Assembly (NCBI RefSeq): GCF_014850955.1
Contig: NZ_JACXSS010000001.1
Span: 3,410,001 to 3,474,000, forward strand
DNA length: 64,000 nt
From: Methylomonas albis
Lineage (GTDB): Bacteria > Pseudomonadota > Gammaproteobacteria > Methylococcales > Methylomonadaceae
Direction: 5' to 3'
Shown here: piece after piece, positions 28,898 through 37,020 of the stretch
Numbering within the stretch: position 1 is the first letter of the stretch
Layout: every line of letters begins with the position of its first letter
Position numbers and translations under genes: made by a program
Notes under the pieces: model-generated
What the model was told of the DNA's origin: nothing
The model's input: only the letters and a program-made list of their open reading frames with translations
Database searches by the model: none

Positions 28898-29688
28898 TGG
28901 AAGCTATGCTTAGCTTTGGCGTGTTTATCGGCATTTTGTTGGCGATGTTGAGTTGGGAATTGCTAAGTCCAACGCGACGTTTGAGTATGTCTCGCCGTCA
29001 ACGTTGGACCATAAATCTCGGTTTGGCGGCGTTGAATGCCGGTGTGATGCGCATCAGCATCGGTGCGGCAGCCTGGCTGGCGGCGAACTGGGCCCGCGAC
29101 CAACAGCTTGGCCTGTTTAACAACTTACCCGTACCTGATTGGCTAAACATTTCGCTAACCCTGCTTTTCCTGGATTTGGCGATTTACGCGCAACATGTCG
29201 CGGCCCATCGTTGGCAATGGTTCTGGCGTCTGCATCAAGTCCATCACAGCGACCTTGATTTCGACACCACCACCGCCGTGCGCTTTCATCCCTTAGAGAT
29301 CATGCTGTCCATGGCTTACAAAGTATTGCTGGTGATGGCACTCGGTGCCGATCCTCTGGCCGTCATCGCATTCGAAATCATCCTGAATAGCTGCGCATTG
29401 TTCAATCACGGTAATCTCAGCCTGCCGCCGCTTTTCGAGCGGATGCTGCGTTATCTATTGGTCACGCCTGACATGCACCGGATTCATCATTCCACCCGGC
29501 AACAGGAAACCGACAGCAATTTTGGCTTTTCCTTGTCTTGCTGGGACCGCCTGTTCAAGACCTACTGTCATCGATCACAGCAACCGCAATCCGAGATGAC
29601 TATTGGTTTGAACGGATTTCGCGACCGACAAGCACTGGGTTTCTTCCAGTTATTAGCCATGCCGTTTCGACCTCTGTACAAACGCTGA
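28897..29688 (+). CDS. Sterol desaturase / fatty acid hydroxylase family membrane enzyme
   Basis: The 264-residue membrane protein has the histidine boxes of the fatty acid hydroxylase superfamily: LHQVHHSDLDFD, RFHPLE and HRIHHSTRQQE. These bind a di-iron centre for C-H oxidation. Hydrophobic segments lie at residues 5-20 and 85-105 and between the boxes. AGGAGG lies 6 bases before the ATG, which overlaps the previous stop. Possible job in this operon: modifying the sugar or a lipid part of the arsenical (inference). Confidence 0.88.
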   Translation: MEAMLSFGVFIGILLAMLSWELLSPTRRLSMSRRQRWTINLGLAALNAGVMRISIGAAAWLAANWARDQQLGLFNNLPVPDWLNISLTLLFLDLAIYAQHVAAHRWQWFWRLHQVHHSDLDFDTTTAVRFHPLEIMLSMAYKVLLVMALGADPLAVIAFEIILNSCALFNHGNLSLPPLFERMLRYLLVTPDMHRIHHSTRQQETDSNFGFSLSCWDRLFKTYCHRSQQPQSEMTIGLNGFRDRQALGFFQLLAMPFRPLYKR

Positions 29689-29691
29689 ACC

Positions 29692-30360
29692 ATGGTTTAT
29701 CAGTTTCCCGACAGCGTACTGCAGATTTTTTGCAAGGCACCGATTCCGGGCCAGGTTAAAACCCGGCTACAACCAGCATTAAATGCCGAGCAGGCTGCCA
29801 ATGCACATCGGCAGCTGGCTAAAATGACATTGGATAGAGCTGTTCAACAACCGTTGTGTCCGGTTGAGCTTTACTGTGCTCCCGACGCTAACCATGATTT
29901 TTTTCAGGACTGCGCGCGCGTTTACCCAATCACACTTCAAGAACAGTACGGAATCGATTTAGGAACTCGTATGCACCTCGCACTTGATTCCGGTTTCTGC
30001 CGATATCGATATGCCTTACTGATGGGCTGCGATTGTCCAAGTCTTTCCTTTAACGATATCCATCAAGCTTTTATGAAGTTGCACGAAGGTCACGATGTTG
30101 TTGTCGCTCCGGCGGAAGATGGTGGTTATGTGATGATCGGTCTAAATTCTGTTCAGCCAACCTTATTCAGCAATATGGTCTGGAGCAATTCCCAGGTTAT
30201 GGCGAACACCCGGCGCAGAGCCAAGAAGAGTGGACTGAGCATGTATGAGTTGGCTATGCAATGGGACGTCGATACTTACCAAGATTGGCAACGTTATCTT
30301 GAAGTTATTCAACTGAAGCAGCAATCCAAAAAAACGGGCCAAAGCAGTTTTAACCACTAA
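29692..30360 (+). CDS. TIGR04282-type arsenosugar glycosyltransferase
   Basis: The 222-residue protein matches TIGR04282 (DUF2064, nucleotidyl-transferase-like fold). It has LQIFCKAPIPGQVKTRLQPAL at the start, LLMGCDCPSLSFNDI in the middle and VVVAPAEDGGYVMIGL after it. It commonly pairs with the TIGR04283 protein in arsenosugar clusters, as here, 3 bp after the desaturase gene. It is probably the last gene of the operon. It ends 42 bp from the stop of the convergent haloperoxidase gene. Confidence 0.92.
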   Translation: MVYQFPDSVLQIFCKAPIPGQVKTRLQPALNAEQAANAHRQLAKMTLDRAVQQPLCPVELYCAPDANHDFFQDCARVYPITLQEQYGIDLGTRMHLALDSGFCRYRYALLMGCDCPSLSFNDIHQAFMKLHEGHDVVVAPAEDGGYVMIGLNSVQPTLFSNMVWSNSQVMANTRRRAKKSGLSMYELAMQWDVDTYQDWQRYLEVIQLKQQSKKTGQSSFNH

Positions 30361-30402
30361 AGCCCGCTTTCATGACAAACGATTTTTGATCAGCTAACGA
30401 TA

Positions 30403-31956
30403 TTAATCATCATGATCGTGTTCGTCCTCGTGCCATTCTTTGCTATTTGAATTACCAAAATAGTATTGAATTACCGGCCAATCCAGTTTCGCAACTCTTC
30501 GACCCATTTGACGAGAATCTACATCGCCATCGACAAAGTGAATGCCGCCATAACGACGAGAAATGGCCGCCTCGTCCGCCGCATCACTGAAGGTCGCCCA
30601 ACTCAATGAGATGTCTGCTGCTGGCACTTGGCCGGATTCAACCCTGGACACTCCGGCAGACTGGGTATAAGTATCGCCAAACACGTCACTGCCGGTAAAC
30701 CGTTTCAAAGCCTCTGCCGCCGCAGATGAGAACGCACTATGTCCGGAGGGATATTCGGAAAATGGTGGAGTGACAACGGTCGATGCTTGGTATGGCTCCC
30801 AGTTTTGACCATCAATACTTTGTGTTCCTTGATAAGGCCCCGCCCAGGCGTTAATCGTATGTCCACCGAATAGGTAATGAATTGCAGTCACAGGTCTAAC
30901 GGAATCGAATTTGACCTTTGCTCCCCAAATCGCGATTGAAGTATCGAATACCGTATTTGACACCGCAAAGAACTGCTTAATATCTTGATCAAGGTTGTGG
31001 TTATCGCGATGAGAAACCGTTTGAGCGAATAAATTCCAATGACCGGGCGGCAATTCCGAGCTAGGACCGTCAGCCCAGAATTCGGCAATGACCTTCTGTT
31101 GGTCGGTTAAAGAGGCACTATAAGCAATAACTTGTAACGCCTGTTCTCTATACTCGGGCTGATCAACTGTCGCTGGGCCTACTCTACCAGTACGCTGTTT
31201 GATTTCTTTGCGCACGGGAGTTACGACGTCCTTATCCCAATCTTTGATTCCGAAAGGCAACACACGTCCCCAATGCGGTGCTATAAATTTCTGGACTACA
31301 GTGCCGCCGTGGCCATCCGATACTCGGAGCGGTTGCCAGCGATTCGGGTCGTTGATTTGATCCGGTGTGTTAACTGGCTGATATCCGGTCCAATCGGAAT
31401 ATGGCGCACCACCGTTGATATTACCCAATTGATTGGATTTATCTTGATGGCGATAAGTCAATACAGCACCCGCTGCAACATTACCAATACCTGCTGCTGT
31501 GTTCTTGTTCGTTGTAGCGTTATTAGGATCGTAACCTTGCTGAGCCATTAGATCCTTGAAATACTGTTGTTGAGCGGACTGTGGAAATAAATCCGAGGCA
31601 GCACGGAAGGCAGCATACGCTATCGCTTCTTTTTTACCTGCATCATTAAGGATATTCGCCGGTGCCTTCAATGTCGGTCCAAAACGTGTACCACGGGCTT
31701 TGTTGTCAAAGGCCGCCCAGGCATCGAAAGTGCTGGTATTTAAAACAGCCAACATCCTAGCAACCATTGGTGGCCCTGGATGGGTTTCTCGAATTGCTTC
31801 CAATACGGCATCATTCCACTGTAAAAGAACGTTCTCGTTTGGATCTACACCCGGCACCGCAGCTCGCGCCGGAGATGACAATGCCAATAAGATCGTTCCC
31901 GCTAGGATCCCTATTCGACCTTTAGAAATAGAAAGTTCGGTTGTTTTTGAATGCAT
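30403..31956 (-). CDS. Secreted vanadium-dependent haloperoxidase / PAP2-family protein
   Basis: From ATG 31956 (GGGGGAG site 6 bases upstream) the protein has 517 residues with a Sec signal ending at PARAAVPG. The C-terminal half holds the acid phosphatase/haloperoxidase signature: SEYPSGHSAFSSAAAEAL with its His, and later SRRYGGIHFVDGDVDSRQMGRRVA. The N-terminal half is the helical bundle of the vanadate haloperoxidase-like type. Such proteins oxidise halides or act as phosphatases; which is not decidable here. A His/Asp-rich tail (EWHEDEHDHDD) may bind metal. It faces the arsenic cluster in opposite orientation and may be an independent cargo gene. Confidence 0.82.
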   Translation of the reverse strand: MHSKTTELSISKGRIGILAGTILLALSSPARAAVPGVDPNENVLLQWNDAVLEAIRETHPGPPMVARMLAVLNTSTFDAWAAFDNKARGTRFGPTLKAPANILNDAGKKEAIAYAAFRAASDLFPQSAQQQYFKDLMAQQGYDPNNATTNKNTAAGIGNVAAGAVLTYRHQDKSNQLGNINGGAPYSDWTGYQPVNTPDQINDPNRWQPLRVSDGHGGTVVQKFIAPHWGRVLPFGIKDWDKDVVTPVRKEIKQRTGRVGPATVDQPEYREQALQVIAYSASLTDQQKVIAEFWADGPSSELPPGHWNLFAQTVSHRDNHNLDQDIKQFFAVSNTVFDTSIAIWGAKVKFDSVRPVTAIHYLFGGHTINAWAGPYQGTQSIDGQNWEPYQASTVVTPPFSEYPSGHSAFSSAAAEALKRFTGSDVFGDTYTQSAGVSRVESGQVPAADISLSWATFSDAADEAAISRRYGGIHFVDGDVDSRQMGRRVAKLDWPVIQYYFGNSNSKEWHEDEHDHDD

Positions 31957-32452
31957 ATTTTCTCCCCCTACGAAATAAAAGTTTGCCGGCTTCACTGACG
32001 GCAATTCTCATTGTAAAGATAAGTAAGGAAAAATCATGTGTACCAACGTACAGAGATAACATGGAAAATTACAAGTAATTTTGTGTATTAATTCATTAAA
32101 TTAACTGCCTGAATTTGTTACCCGATTAAGAAGTAATTTGAAATTTAAGTGCAAATCAAAAGTGAGAAAAGTAATTGCCCGACAAGCTCTGGGTACCCTG
32201 TTACCGCATCCTGCCGTTATCATTAATTTGGCCAAGACTTTCCATGTAGGTGAAAAACACCTAAAGCAATCTACTCAAGAAAATTAATGTTCTCAGCGGA
32301 CTAAGTAGGCCACCTAATCAATTATTATTGGCAGCTTCAGGCCTTAGTGATTCAGTTATAAGGCAATTTGCTCGCCCAATAGAAGTCAGTGAACTGGGCT
32401 AAAGGGTGCCTTTACTATTGAAAATGGAACCCGACCTTGATCGTCTGCTTTT
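31957..32452. other. Intergenic region between the haloperoxidase gene and the IS element
   Basis: About 500 bases without a credible gene. The first part must hold the haloperoxidase promoter. It is AT-rich near 32060-32160. I see no clear repeat or RNA. Confidence 0.35.
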
Positions 32453-32474
32453 GGCCCAGACTGTGTCAAAACGC
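32453..32474 (+). repeat. Left inverted repeat of the IS1182 element
   Basis: Begins GGCCCAGACTGTGTCAAAAC. Its complement at 34166-34187 reads GGCCCAGACCGTGTAAAAAC, with two mismatches over the 22 bases. Confidence 0.78.
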
Positions 32475-32521
32475 CAGCTTTGGTATAATTTCGCTCAGGA
32501 TTTATTGATCGGAGCCAGCTG

Positions 32522-33994
32522 ATGATTCGATTCATTAAAGGCGAATGTCGCACTCAAATTACCTTGCTACCGGAAAGTCTGGATGACTATGTGGTCGAGA
32601 CCAATCCCGTTCGTGTCGTTGATGTCTTTGTGGATGAATTGGATCTTAAGTCACTCGGTTTCGAAGGCGTTCAACCCGCCATTACCGGCAGACCCGCGTA
32701 TCACCCAGCCGTTTTATTGAAGATTTACATCTACGGCTACCTCAATCGCATCCAATCCAGCCGTCGTTTGGAGAAAGAAACTCAGCGTAATATCGAGTTG
32801 ATGTGGTTAACCGGACGCTTGATGCCGGATTTCAAAACCATCGCCACTTTCCGTCAAGAGAACGGTAAGGCCATCCGCAACGTCTGTCGCCAATTCGTCA
32901 TGCTTTGCCAGCAACTGGGATTATTTTCGGAAGCCCTGGTGGCTATAGACGGCAGCAAGTTCAAAGCCGTCAATAACCGTGATCGCAACTTCACCAGCGC
33001 GAAATTGCAGCGTCGCATGGAAGAGATCGAGTCGAGTATCAATCGTTATTTGACGGAACTGGATACTGCAGATCGTCAAGAGCCTGCTGTAGCACAGCCG
33101 AAAGCCGAGCGTTTGCAAGACAAAATTGGCGCCTTAAAAGCGCAGATGAAAGCCCTGAAAGACATCGAGGTTCAGCTTAATCAGACACCCGATAAACAGA
33201 TTTCCCTGACTGATCCTGATGCTCGCTCAATGAAGACGCGCGGTACGGGTATCGTCGGCTATAACGTGCAAACCGCCGTAGATACTGAACATCATTTGAT
33301 TGTAGAACACGAGGTGATCAACGAGGGTGTGGATCGAAGCCAATTGTCCAGCATGGCAAAAAAAGCCCGCAGTGCGATGGGGGTTGAAGATTTAACCGTC
33401 ATTGCCGATCGCGGTTATTTCAAAAGCGAAGAAATCCTCGCCTGCCACGAAGCCGGTATTACCGTGATTGTGCCCAAGACCGTGACATCAATCGCCACAG
33501 CTGATGGCCGTTTTGGCAAAGCTGATTTCATTTTTGATGCCGAGAAAAACGAATACCGCTGCCCGGCTGGGGAGGCTTTGATTTGGCGCTTTTCCACTAT
33601 TGAGAAAGGTTTGAAATTACATTGCTACTGGAGTTCGGCCTGTCAAAGCTGTGCGCTCAAGGTACAATGTACGCCCAGCCCACAACGGCGCGTCAAGCGT
33701 TGGGAACATGAGGGTATTCTTGATGCCATGCAAACTCGCCTGGACTTAGCGTCTGATAGTATGCGTATTCGCCGGCAAACGGTTGAACATCCTTTCGGCA
33801 CGCTCAAAGCCTGGATGGGGGCCACGCATTTTCTGATGAAAACCTTGGCGCACGTTCGCACCGAAATGAGCTTGCATGTGCTGGCCTATAATTTGAAGCG
33901 AGTGATCAATATCATAGGTCTTAAAGCGCTGATTGAAGGTATCAAAGCCAACATGGCATTGTGTCGTCATAGTGAATCAGTCATAGCCATTTAA
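32522..33994 (+). CDS. IS1182-family DDE transposase
   Basis: The 490-residue protein begins with the DUF772-type N-terminal domain (GRPAYHPAVLLKIYIYGYLNRIQSS), followed by the DDE core. The core acids are Asp in LVAIDGSKFKAVNNRDRN, Asp in VIADRGYFKSEEI and Glu in RRQTVEHPFGTLKAWMG. A Cys motif (CQSCALKVQC) between the last two is usual in IS1182. A TATAAT lies at 32484-32489 and GGAG at 32511-32514. It is intact and could be active. Confidence 0.93.
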   Translation: MIRFIKGECRTQITLLPESLDDYVVETNPVRVVDVFVDELDLKSLGFEGVQPAITGRPAYHPAVLLKIYIYGYLNRIQSSRRLEKETQRNIELMWLTGRLMPDFKTIATFRQENGKAIRNVCRQFVMLCQQLGLFSEALVAIDGSKFKAVNNRDRNFTSAKLQRRMEEIESSINRYLTELDTADRQEPAVAQPKAERLQDKIGALKAQMKALKDIEVQLNQTPDKQISLTDPDARSMKTRGTGIVGYNVQTAVDTEHHLIVEHEVINEGVDRSQLSSMAKKARSAMGVEDLTVIADRGYFKSEEILACHEAGITVIVPKTVTSIATADGRFGKADFIFDAEKNEYRCPAGEALIWRFSTIEKGLKLHCYWSSACQSCALKVQCTPSPQRRVKRWEHEGILDAMQTRLDLASDSMRIRRQTVEHPFGTLKAWMGATHFLMKTLAHVRTEMSLHVLAYNLKRVINIIGLKALIEGIKANMALCRHSESVIAI

Positions 33995-34165
33995 GTGCTA
34001 TTTCACAATACGGTTGTGAAAAACCAGTCGGCCAATAGGGCTTTACAGAGTCCTCTTTCGGCAAAAGTCGATCCCGCTATTTCCAGAATGGAAGCTTCCC
34101 CTGCTAACCACGATGGCTTTAAAACCCAACTAAATTCCATATTCTTGCTCGAACACCCCATTTTT

Positions 34166-34187
34166 GCGTTTTTACACGGTCTGGGCC
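34166..34187 (-). repeat. Right inverted repeat of the IS1182 element
   Basis: Inverted partner of 32453-32474, ending CACGGTCTGGGCC at the outer edge. Confidence 0.78.
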
Positions 34188-34212
34188 GGTAACAGAAGTC
34201 GCCACCCATTTT

Positions 34213-34827
34213 CTAACCATTAGATAAGAGTTTCACGCCGTCTGGTCGCAGCTCCCCCTTGGGTGAAACGTGTCTATATAAAGTTTGTCTGGCAATACCC
34301 AATTCTTTACATAGATTTCCGATCACGGTCTCTGGCTGCCCGATAGCCGCCATAGCCAAACGCAGTTTGGCGGCAGTCATTTTAAAGGGTCGCCCTCCCT
34401 TTCGTCCGCGGGCACGCGCCGAAGCCAAACCGGCTACAGTTCGTTCTGAGATGAGTTCCCGTTCAAACTCGGAAAGTGCCGCAAAAATGCCGAAGACTAA
34501 TTTCCCTGCAGCAGTCGTGGTGTCGATGGCGGCGCCCTGACCCGTTAAAACTTTGAGGCCGATGCCTCGGCCTGTCAGATCATGTACGGTATTAATCAAA
34601 TGCCGTAAATCACGCCCTAACCGATCCAGCTTCCAAACCAGCAGCGTATCCCCTTCGCGTAAGGCTTTGATGCAAGCGGTTAGACCTGGGCGATCTTCCC
34701 GTTTTCCGGAGGCCTGGTCTTCATAAATGTGTGCGGGGTCAACGCCGGCGGCTAAGAGGGCATCGCGCTGCAAATCGCATGCCTGAGAACCATCGGCTTT
34801 TGATACCCGCATATAACCAATTAGCAT
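34213..34827 (-). CDS. tniR: Serine resolvase of the transposon
   Basis: The 204-residue small serine recombinase starts LIGYMRVSKADGSQ (catalytic Ser), has KLDRLGRDLRHL and FERELISERT motifs, and a C-terminal helix-turn-helix (VIGNLCKELGIARQTLYRHV). It resolves transposition cointegrates at the adjacent res site. Its sequence is closer to Tn3-type resolvases than to the TniR at 16748, so the two related transposons carry different resolvase lineages. Its position, right after tniQ and the res site, is that of tniR/tniC. Confidence 0.9.
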   Translation of the reverse strand: MLIGYMRVSKADGSQACDLQRDALLAAGVDPAHIYEDQASGKREDRPGLTACIKALREGDTLLVWKLDRLGRDLRHLINTVHDLTGRGIGLKVLTGQGAAIDTTTAAGKLVFGIFAALSEFERELISERTVAGLASARARGRKGGRPFKMTAAKLRLAMAAIGQPETVIGNLCKELGIARQTLYRHVSPKGELRPDGVKLLSNG

Positions 34828-34925
34828 TTTTCACCTGTCACTTATACGGTCGTTTATGTGACAATTTAAAAGACTTCGTCAGTGCCGTCAAAAAATGTCA
34901 AATAACCCGTAATATAATCTATGTG
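34828..34925. promoter_or_regulatory. res site between tniQ and the resolvase gene
   Basis: A 28-bp imperfect dyad at 34836-34863 (TGTCACTTATACGG facing TCGTTTATGTGACA) has the size and place of resolvase crossover subsite I. The rest toward tniQ has further AT-rich short repeats suitable for accessory subsites. From CGGTC at the dyad centre onward it is very similar to 38837-38929, the res half left by the older element. The start sites for the resolvase gene should also lie here. Confidence 0.72.
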
Positions 34926-36113
34926 TTATAAAGGGTAAGAATTTGGTTTATTGTGACACCATTTCGCGGGAATTCCAAAAGCGGATAGATGTGTTCGGAT
35001 TGTTCGCATGGTCTTGGCATCACGACGACCAAACAGCAGAACCGTAAACAACGCTTTTGCGACTACTGGGTTTGTTCGAGCCTCGTCAATAGTCTTTGCT
35101 AACGATCTTTCGGCTATCTGCCAATAGTGAACTTCTTTCTCAGTCGATTCCGGAGGCTCAGGCAGCGGATGACCAGCATCAACGAATTGATCTGGTTCAG
35201 ACAAAAATAAGGGGGCTAGACAACCGCGCGCCCTTATTTCTTGGTTTTCTATCATGCTCATTGCCACCGCCGAGGCTTCCAAAAACTGCAATTGCGCCGA
35301 AGGGTCTAACGTTTCGAATGGATACCAGCGTGATTGTCCTGCTCGAACAGGGTGGCCGCTGGTGGCCCATATCCTTGCAAGGTCTTTCGATTGCAGCCGG
35401 CTGATATAAACCGGCATACTCAATTCTTCAATTAACGCCCGTAACAGCCGGAACCAAACGCCAGCATGTACTGGTCGTCTAGGCAAGTCAACTTGCCCAC
35501 ACGTCAATGCTTGCTCGGTACGCCTATCCATTGTCTTGATCGCGTCACTGGCTTCACGTATTAATGCCGCATCCAGTTGATGCCAGGAACTCAGCTGGCC
35601 ATCACCAATATAAGATTGCAGCCAGCATCCGTGAATGGGACAGCTGATAAATAAAGGGAACTGCCACATCAGCTTAAATGTTTCGTGACCCGGTGATTCA
35701 TTCAAACAACTTGGACAGGCTCGCTGTAGGGTTTGCTTGGGCAACCAAGCTCGCCATCTCGGTATCAATCTGCGCTGACGCTTTGGGTGTGGAAATAAAA
35801 CCGACATTTGATGAACATAACTGGCGTAAGAATTAGGATCAGGGGCCAAACTGTCCAGTAACCAAGGTGCCCAGCCCGACATCGTCATCAGTCGAAGTCT
35901 CTCCAGCCCTACGCCACTGCGTTGAGCAATGATTTCAAGAAAACCTATGGGGGGTAGAATGTCAATATCCAGCAATTGTCCTTGTCCCCATTCATAACGT
36001 ATTAAATGTTCCAAGTCCATTTGGTAACACCGGGCAATTCGAGATAGCCAGGACGATAAGGCTTCGTTTTCGACGGGGACCGGATGTATCGGCCATCGTT
36101 GAGCCGATGTCAA
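34926..36113 (-). CDS. tniQ: TniQ, transposition accessory/targeting protein
   Basis: The 395-residue protein has the TniQ domain near the N-terminus (WPIHPVPVENEALSSWLSRIA) and a zinc-finger region with CPSCLNE and CPIHGCWL. TniQ acts with TniA and TniB and is related to TnsD, which selects targets. The start codon is TTG and overlaps the tniB stop. The C-terminus (RTIRTHLSAFGIPAKW) is also found decayed at 38930-39000, showing the older element's kinship. Confidence 0.92.
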   Translation of the reverse strand: MTSAQRWPIHPVPVENEALSSWLSRIARCYQMDLEHLIRYEWGQGQLLDIDILPPIGFLEIIAQRSGVGLERLRLMTMSGWAPWLLDSLAPDPNSYASYVHQMSVLFPHPKRQRRLIPRWRAWLPKQTLQRACPSCLNESPGHETFKLMWQFPLFISCPIHGCWLQSYIGDGQLSSWHQLDAALIREASDAIKTMDRRTEQALTCGQVDLPRRPVHAGVWFRLLRALIEELSMPVYISRLQSKDLARIWATSGHPVRAGQSRWYPFETLDPSAQLQFLEASAVAMSMIENQEIRARGCLAPLFLSEPDQFVDAGHPLPEPPESTEKEVHYWQIAERSLAKTIDEARTNPVVAKALFTVLLFGRRDAKTMRTIRTHLSAFGIPAKWCHNKPNSYPL

Positions 36114-37018
36114 TTGAGCTCTCTTTCAAATTTCCGGCGGCGTTCGCTCGGGCCGGCGTAATCAGCTAATGCTAATGTCCTTTGGTTGATGGCCTCTTCA
36201 CCCGTATCGATACCGGCGATAGCGGCTTTGGTCAGCAACAACGCCAGCTCACCTATCGTGCCCTCACTACGCGCTAACAGATATTGGGCCATGTCGTCGG
36301 TCGCAATATTGGACGGGCGGCGTAGGGGGAATGCCGCCACAAAACTTGCCAGCAACGAACAGGTATCCTTGTCAACTTGCCATAACGGTAATATCAAGGG
36401 CTCGAACCGATTTTCCAGTTGATCGTCGGAACGGATTGCCAAATAGGCGTCGCGAGTGCCGACCCCCACTAATGGAATTCGAAGTTCGTTCCCCAAAAAC
36501 CGCAGCAAGTTAAGAAATTCCCGCCGGCTGTTGCTGTTACCCGCCAAAATATTATGCAGTTCATCAATCACCAGCATCTTGACGCCGATACGGCGCATTA
36601 AGCTCAGTGCTTGTTGTTCTAAGATGGCGATAGGTTGACGCGATCTTAGTGGCGCCCCCATCGCGGCAAGCAATCCTATATGAAAGCGAAGTATTGAAGG
36701 CTCGGATGGCATTTGCACACAAAGAACAGGAATATGCTCAGCGTCCGGGCTCGAACTGGGTAGATGTTGACGGCGAAACTTTTCAACAATCATGGATTTT
36801 CCATTATTGGTCGTCCCGATAATGAGGAGATTCGGCATGCGTTGTTTCGCCGGCCATTGATACAGCGCCTCCAACCGATTGACTGCGTCCACCGCACGTG
36901 GATAACCGATCCATCGTTCAGCACGTGTATGCATGATCCGCTCGGCAGAAGGGAGATGTGCCAAGCGCTGAGCGGAAGGGGTCAAATAGGATAGGTCTAA
37001 AATAGAATTGTCTTTCAT
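36110..37018 (-). CDS. tniB: TniB, transposition ATPase
   Basis: From ATG 37018 (GAGGAG site 8 bases upstream) the protein has 302 residues of the AAA ATPase type. Walker A is GTTNNGKSMIVEKF near residue 70 and Walker B is VLVIDELHN-like (MLVIDELHNILAG) near residue 150. It resembles TnsC and MuB, which hand target DNA to the transposase. The GTG at 37027 is a less likely start. It lies between tniA and tniQ, with close spacing to both. Confidence 0.93.
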   Translation of the reverse strand: MKDNSILDLSYLTPSAQRLAHLPSAERIMHTRAERWIGYPRAVDAVNRLEALYQWPAKQRMPNLLIIGTTNNGKSMIVEKFRRQHLPSSSPDAEHIPVLCVQMPSEPSILRFHIGLLAAMGAPLRSRQPIAILEQQALSLMRRIGVKMLVIDELHNILAGNSNSRREFLNLLRFLGNELRIPLVGVGTRDAYLAIRSDDQLENRFEPLILPLWQVDKDTCSLLASFVAAFPLRRPSNIATDDMAQYLLARSEGTIGELALLLTKAAIAGIDTGEEAINQRTLALADYAGPSERRRKFERELN

Positions 37019-37020
37019 CG

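Larger units (their letters stand above)
32453..34187 (+). mobile_element. IS1182-family insertion sequence
   Basis: A complete insertion sequence of 1735 bp: one intact transposase gene between imperfect 22-bp inverted repeats. No target duplication is apparent. It sits between the haloperoxidase gene and the resolvase, inside the larger transposon, so it entered after or with the cargo. Confidence 0.83.

Noticed and set aside
34128..34212. Target duplication around the IS1182 copy
   Set aside because: Bases outside the two inverted repeats (CTTTT and GGTAA) differ, so no duplication is claimed.
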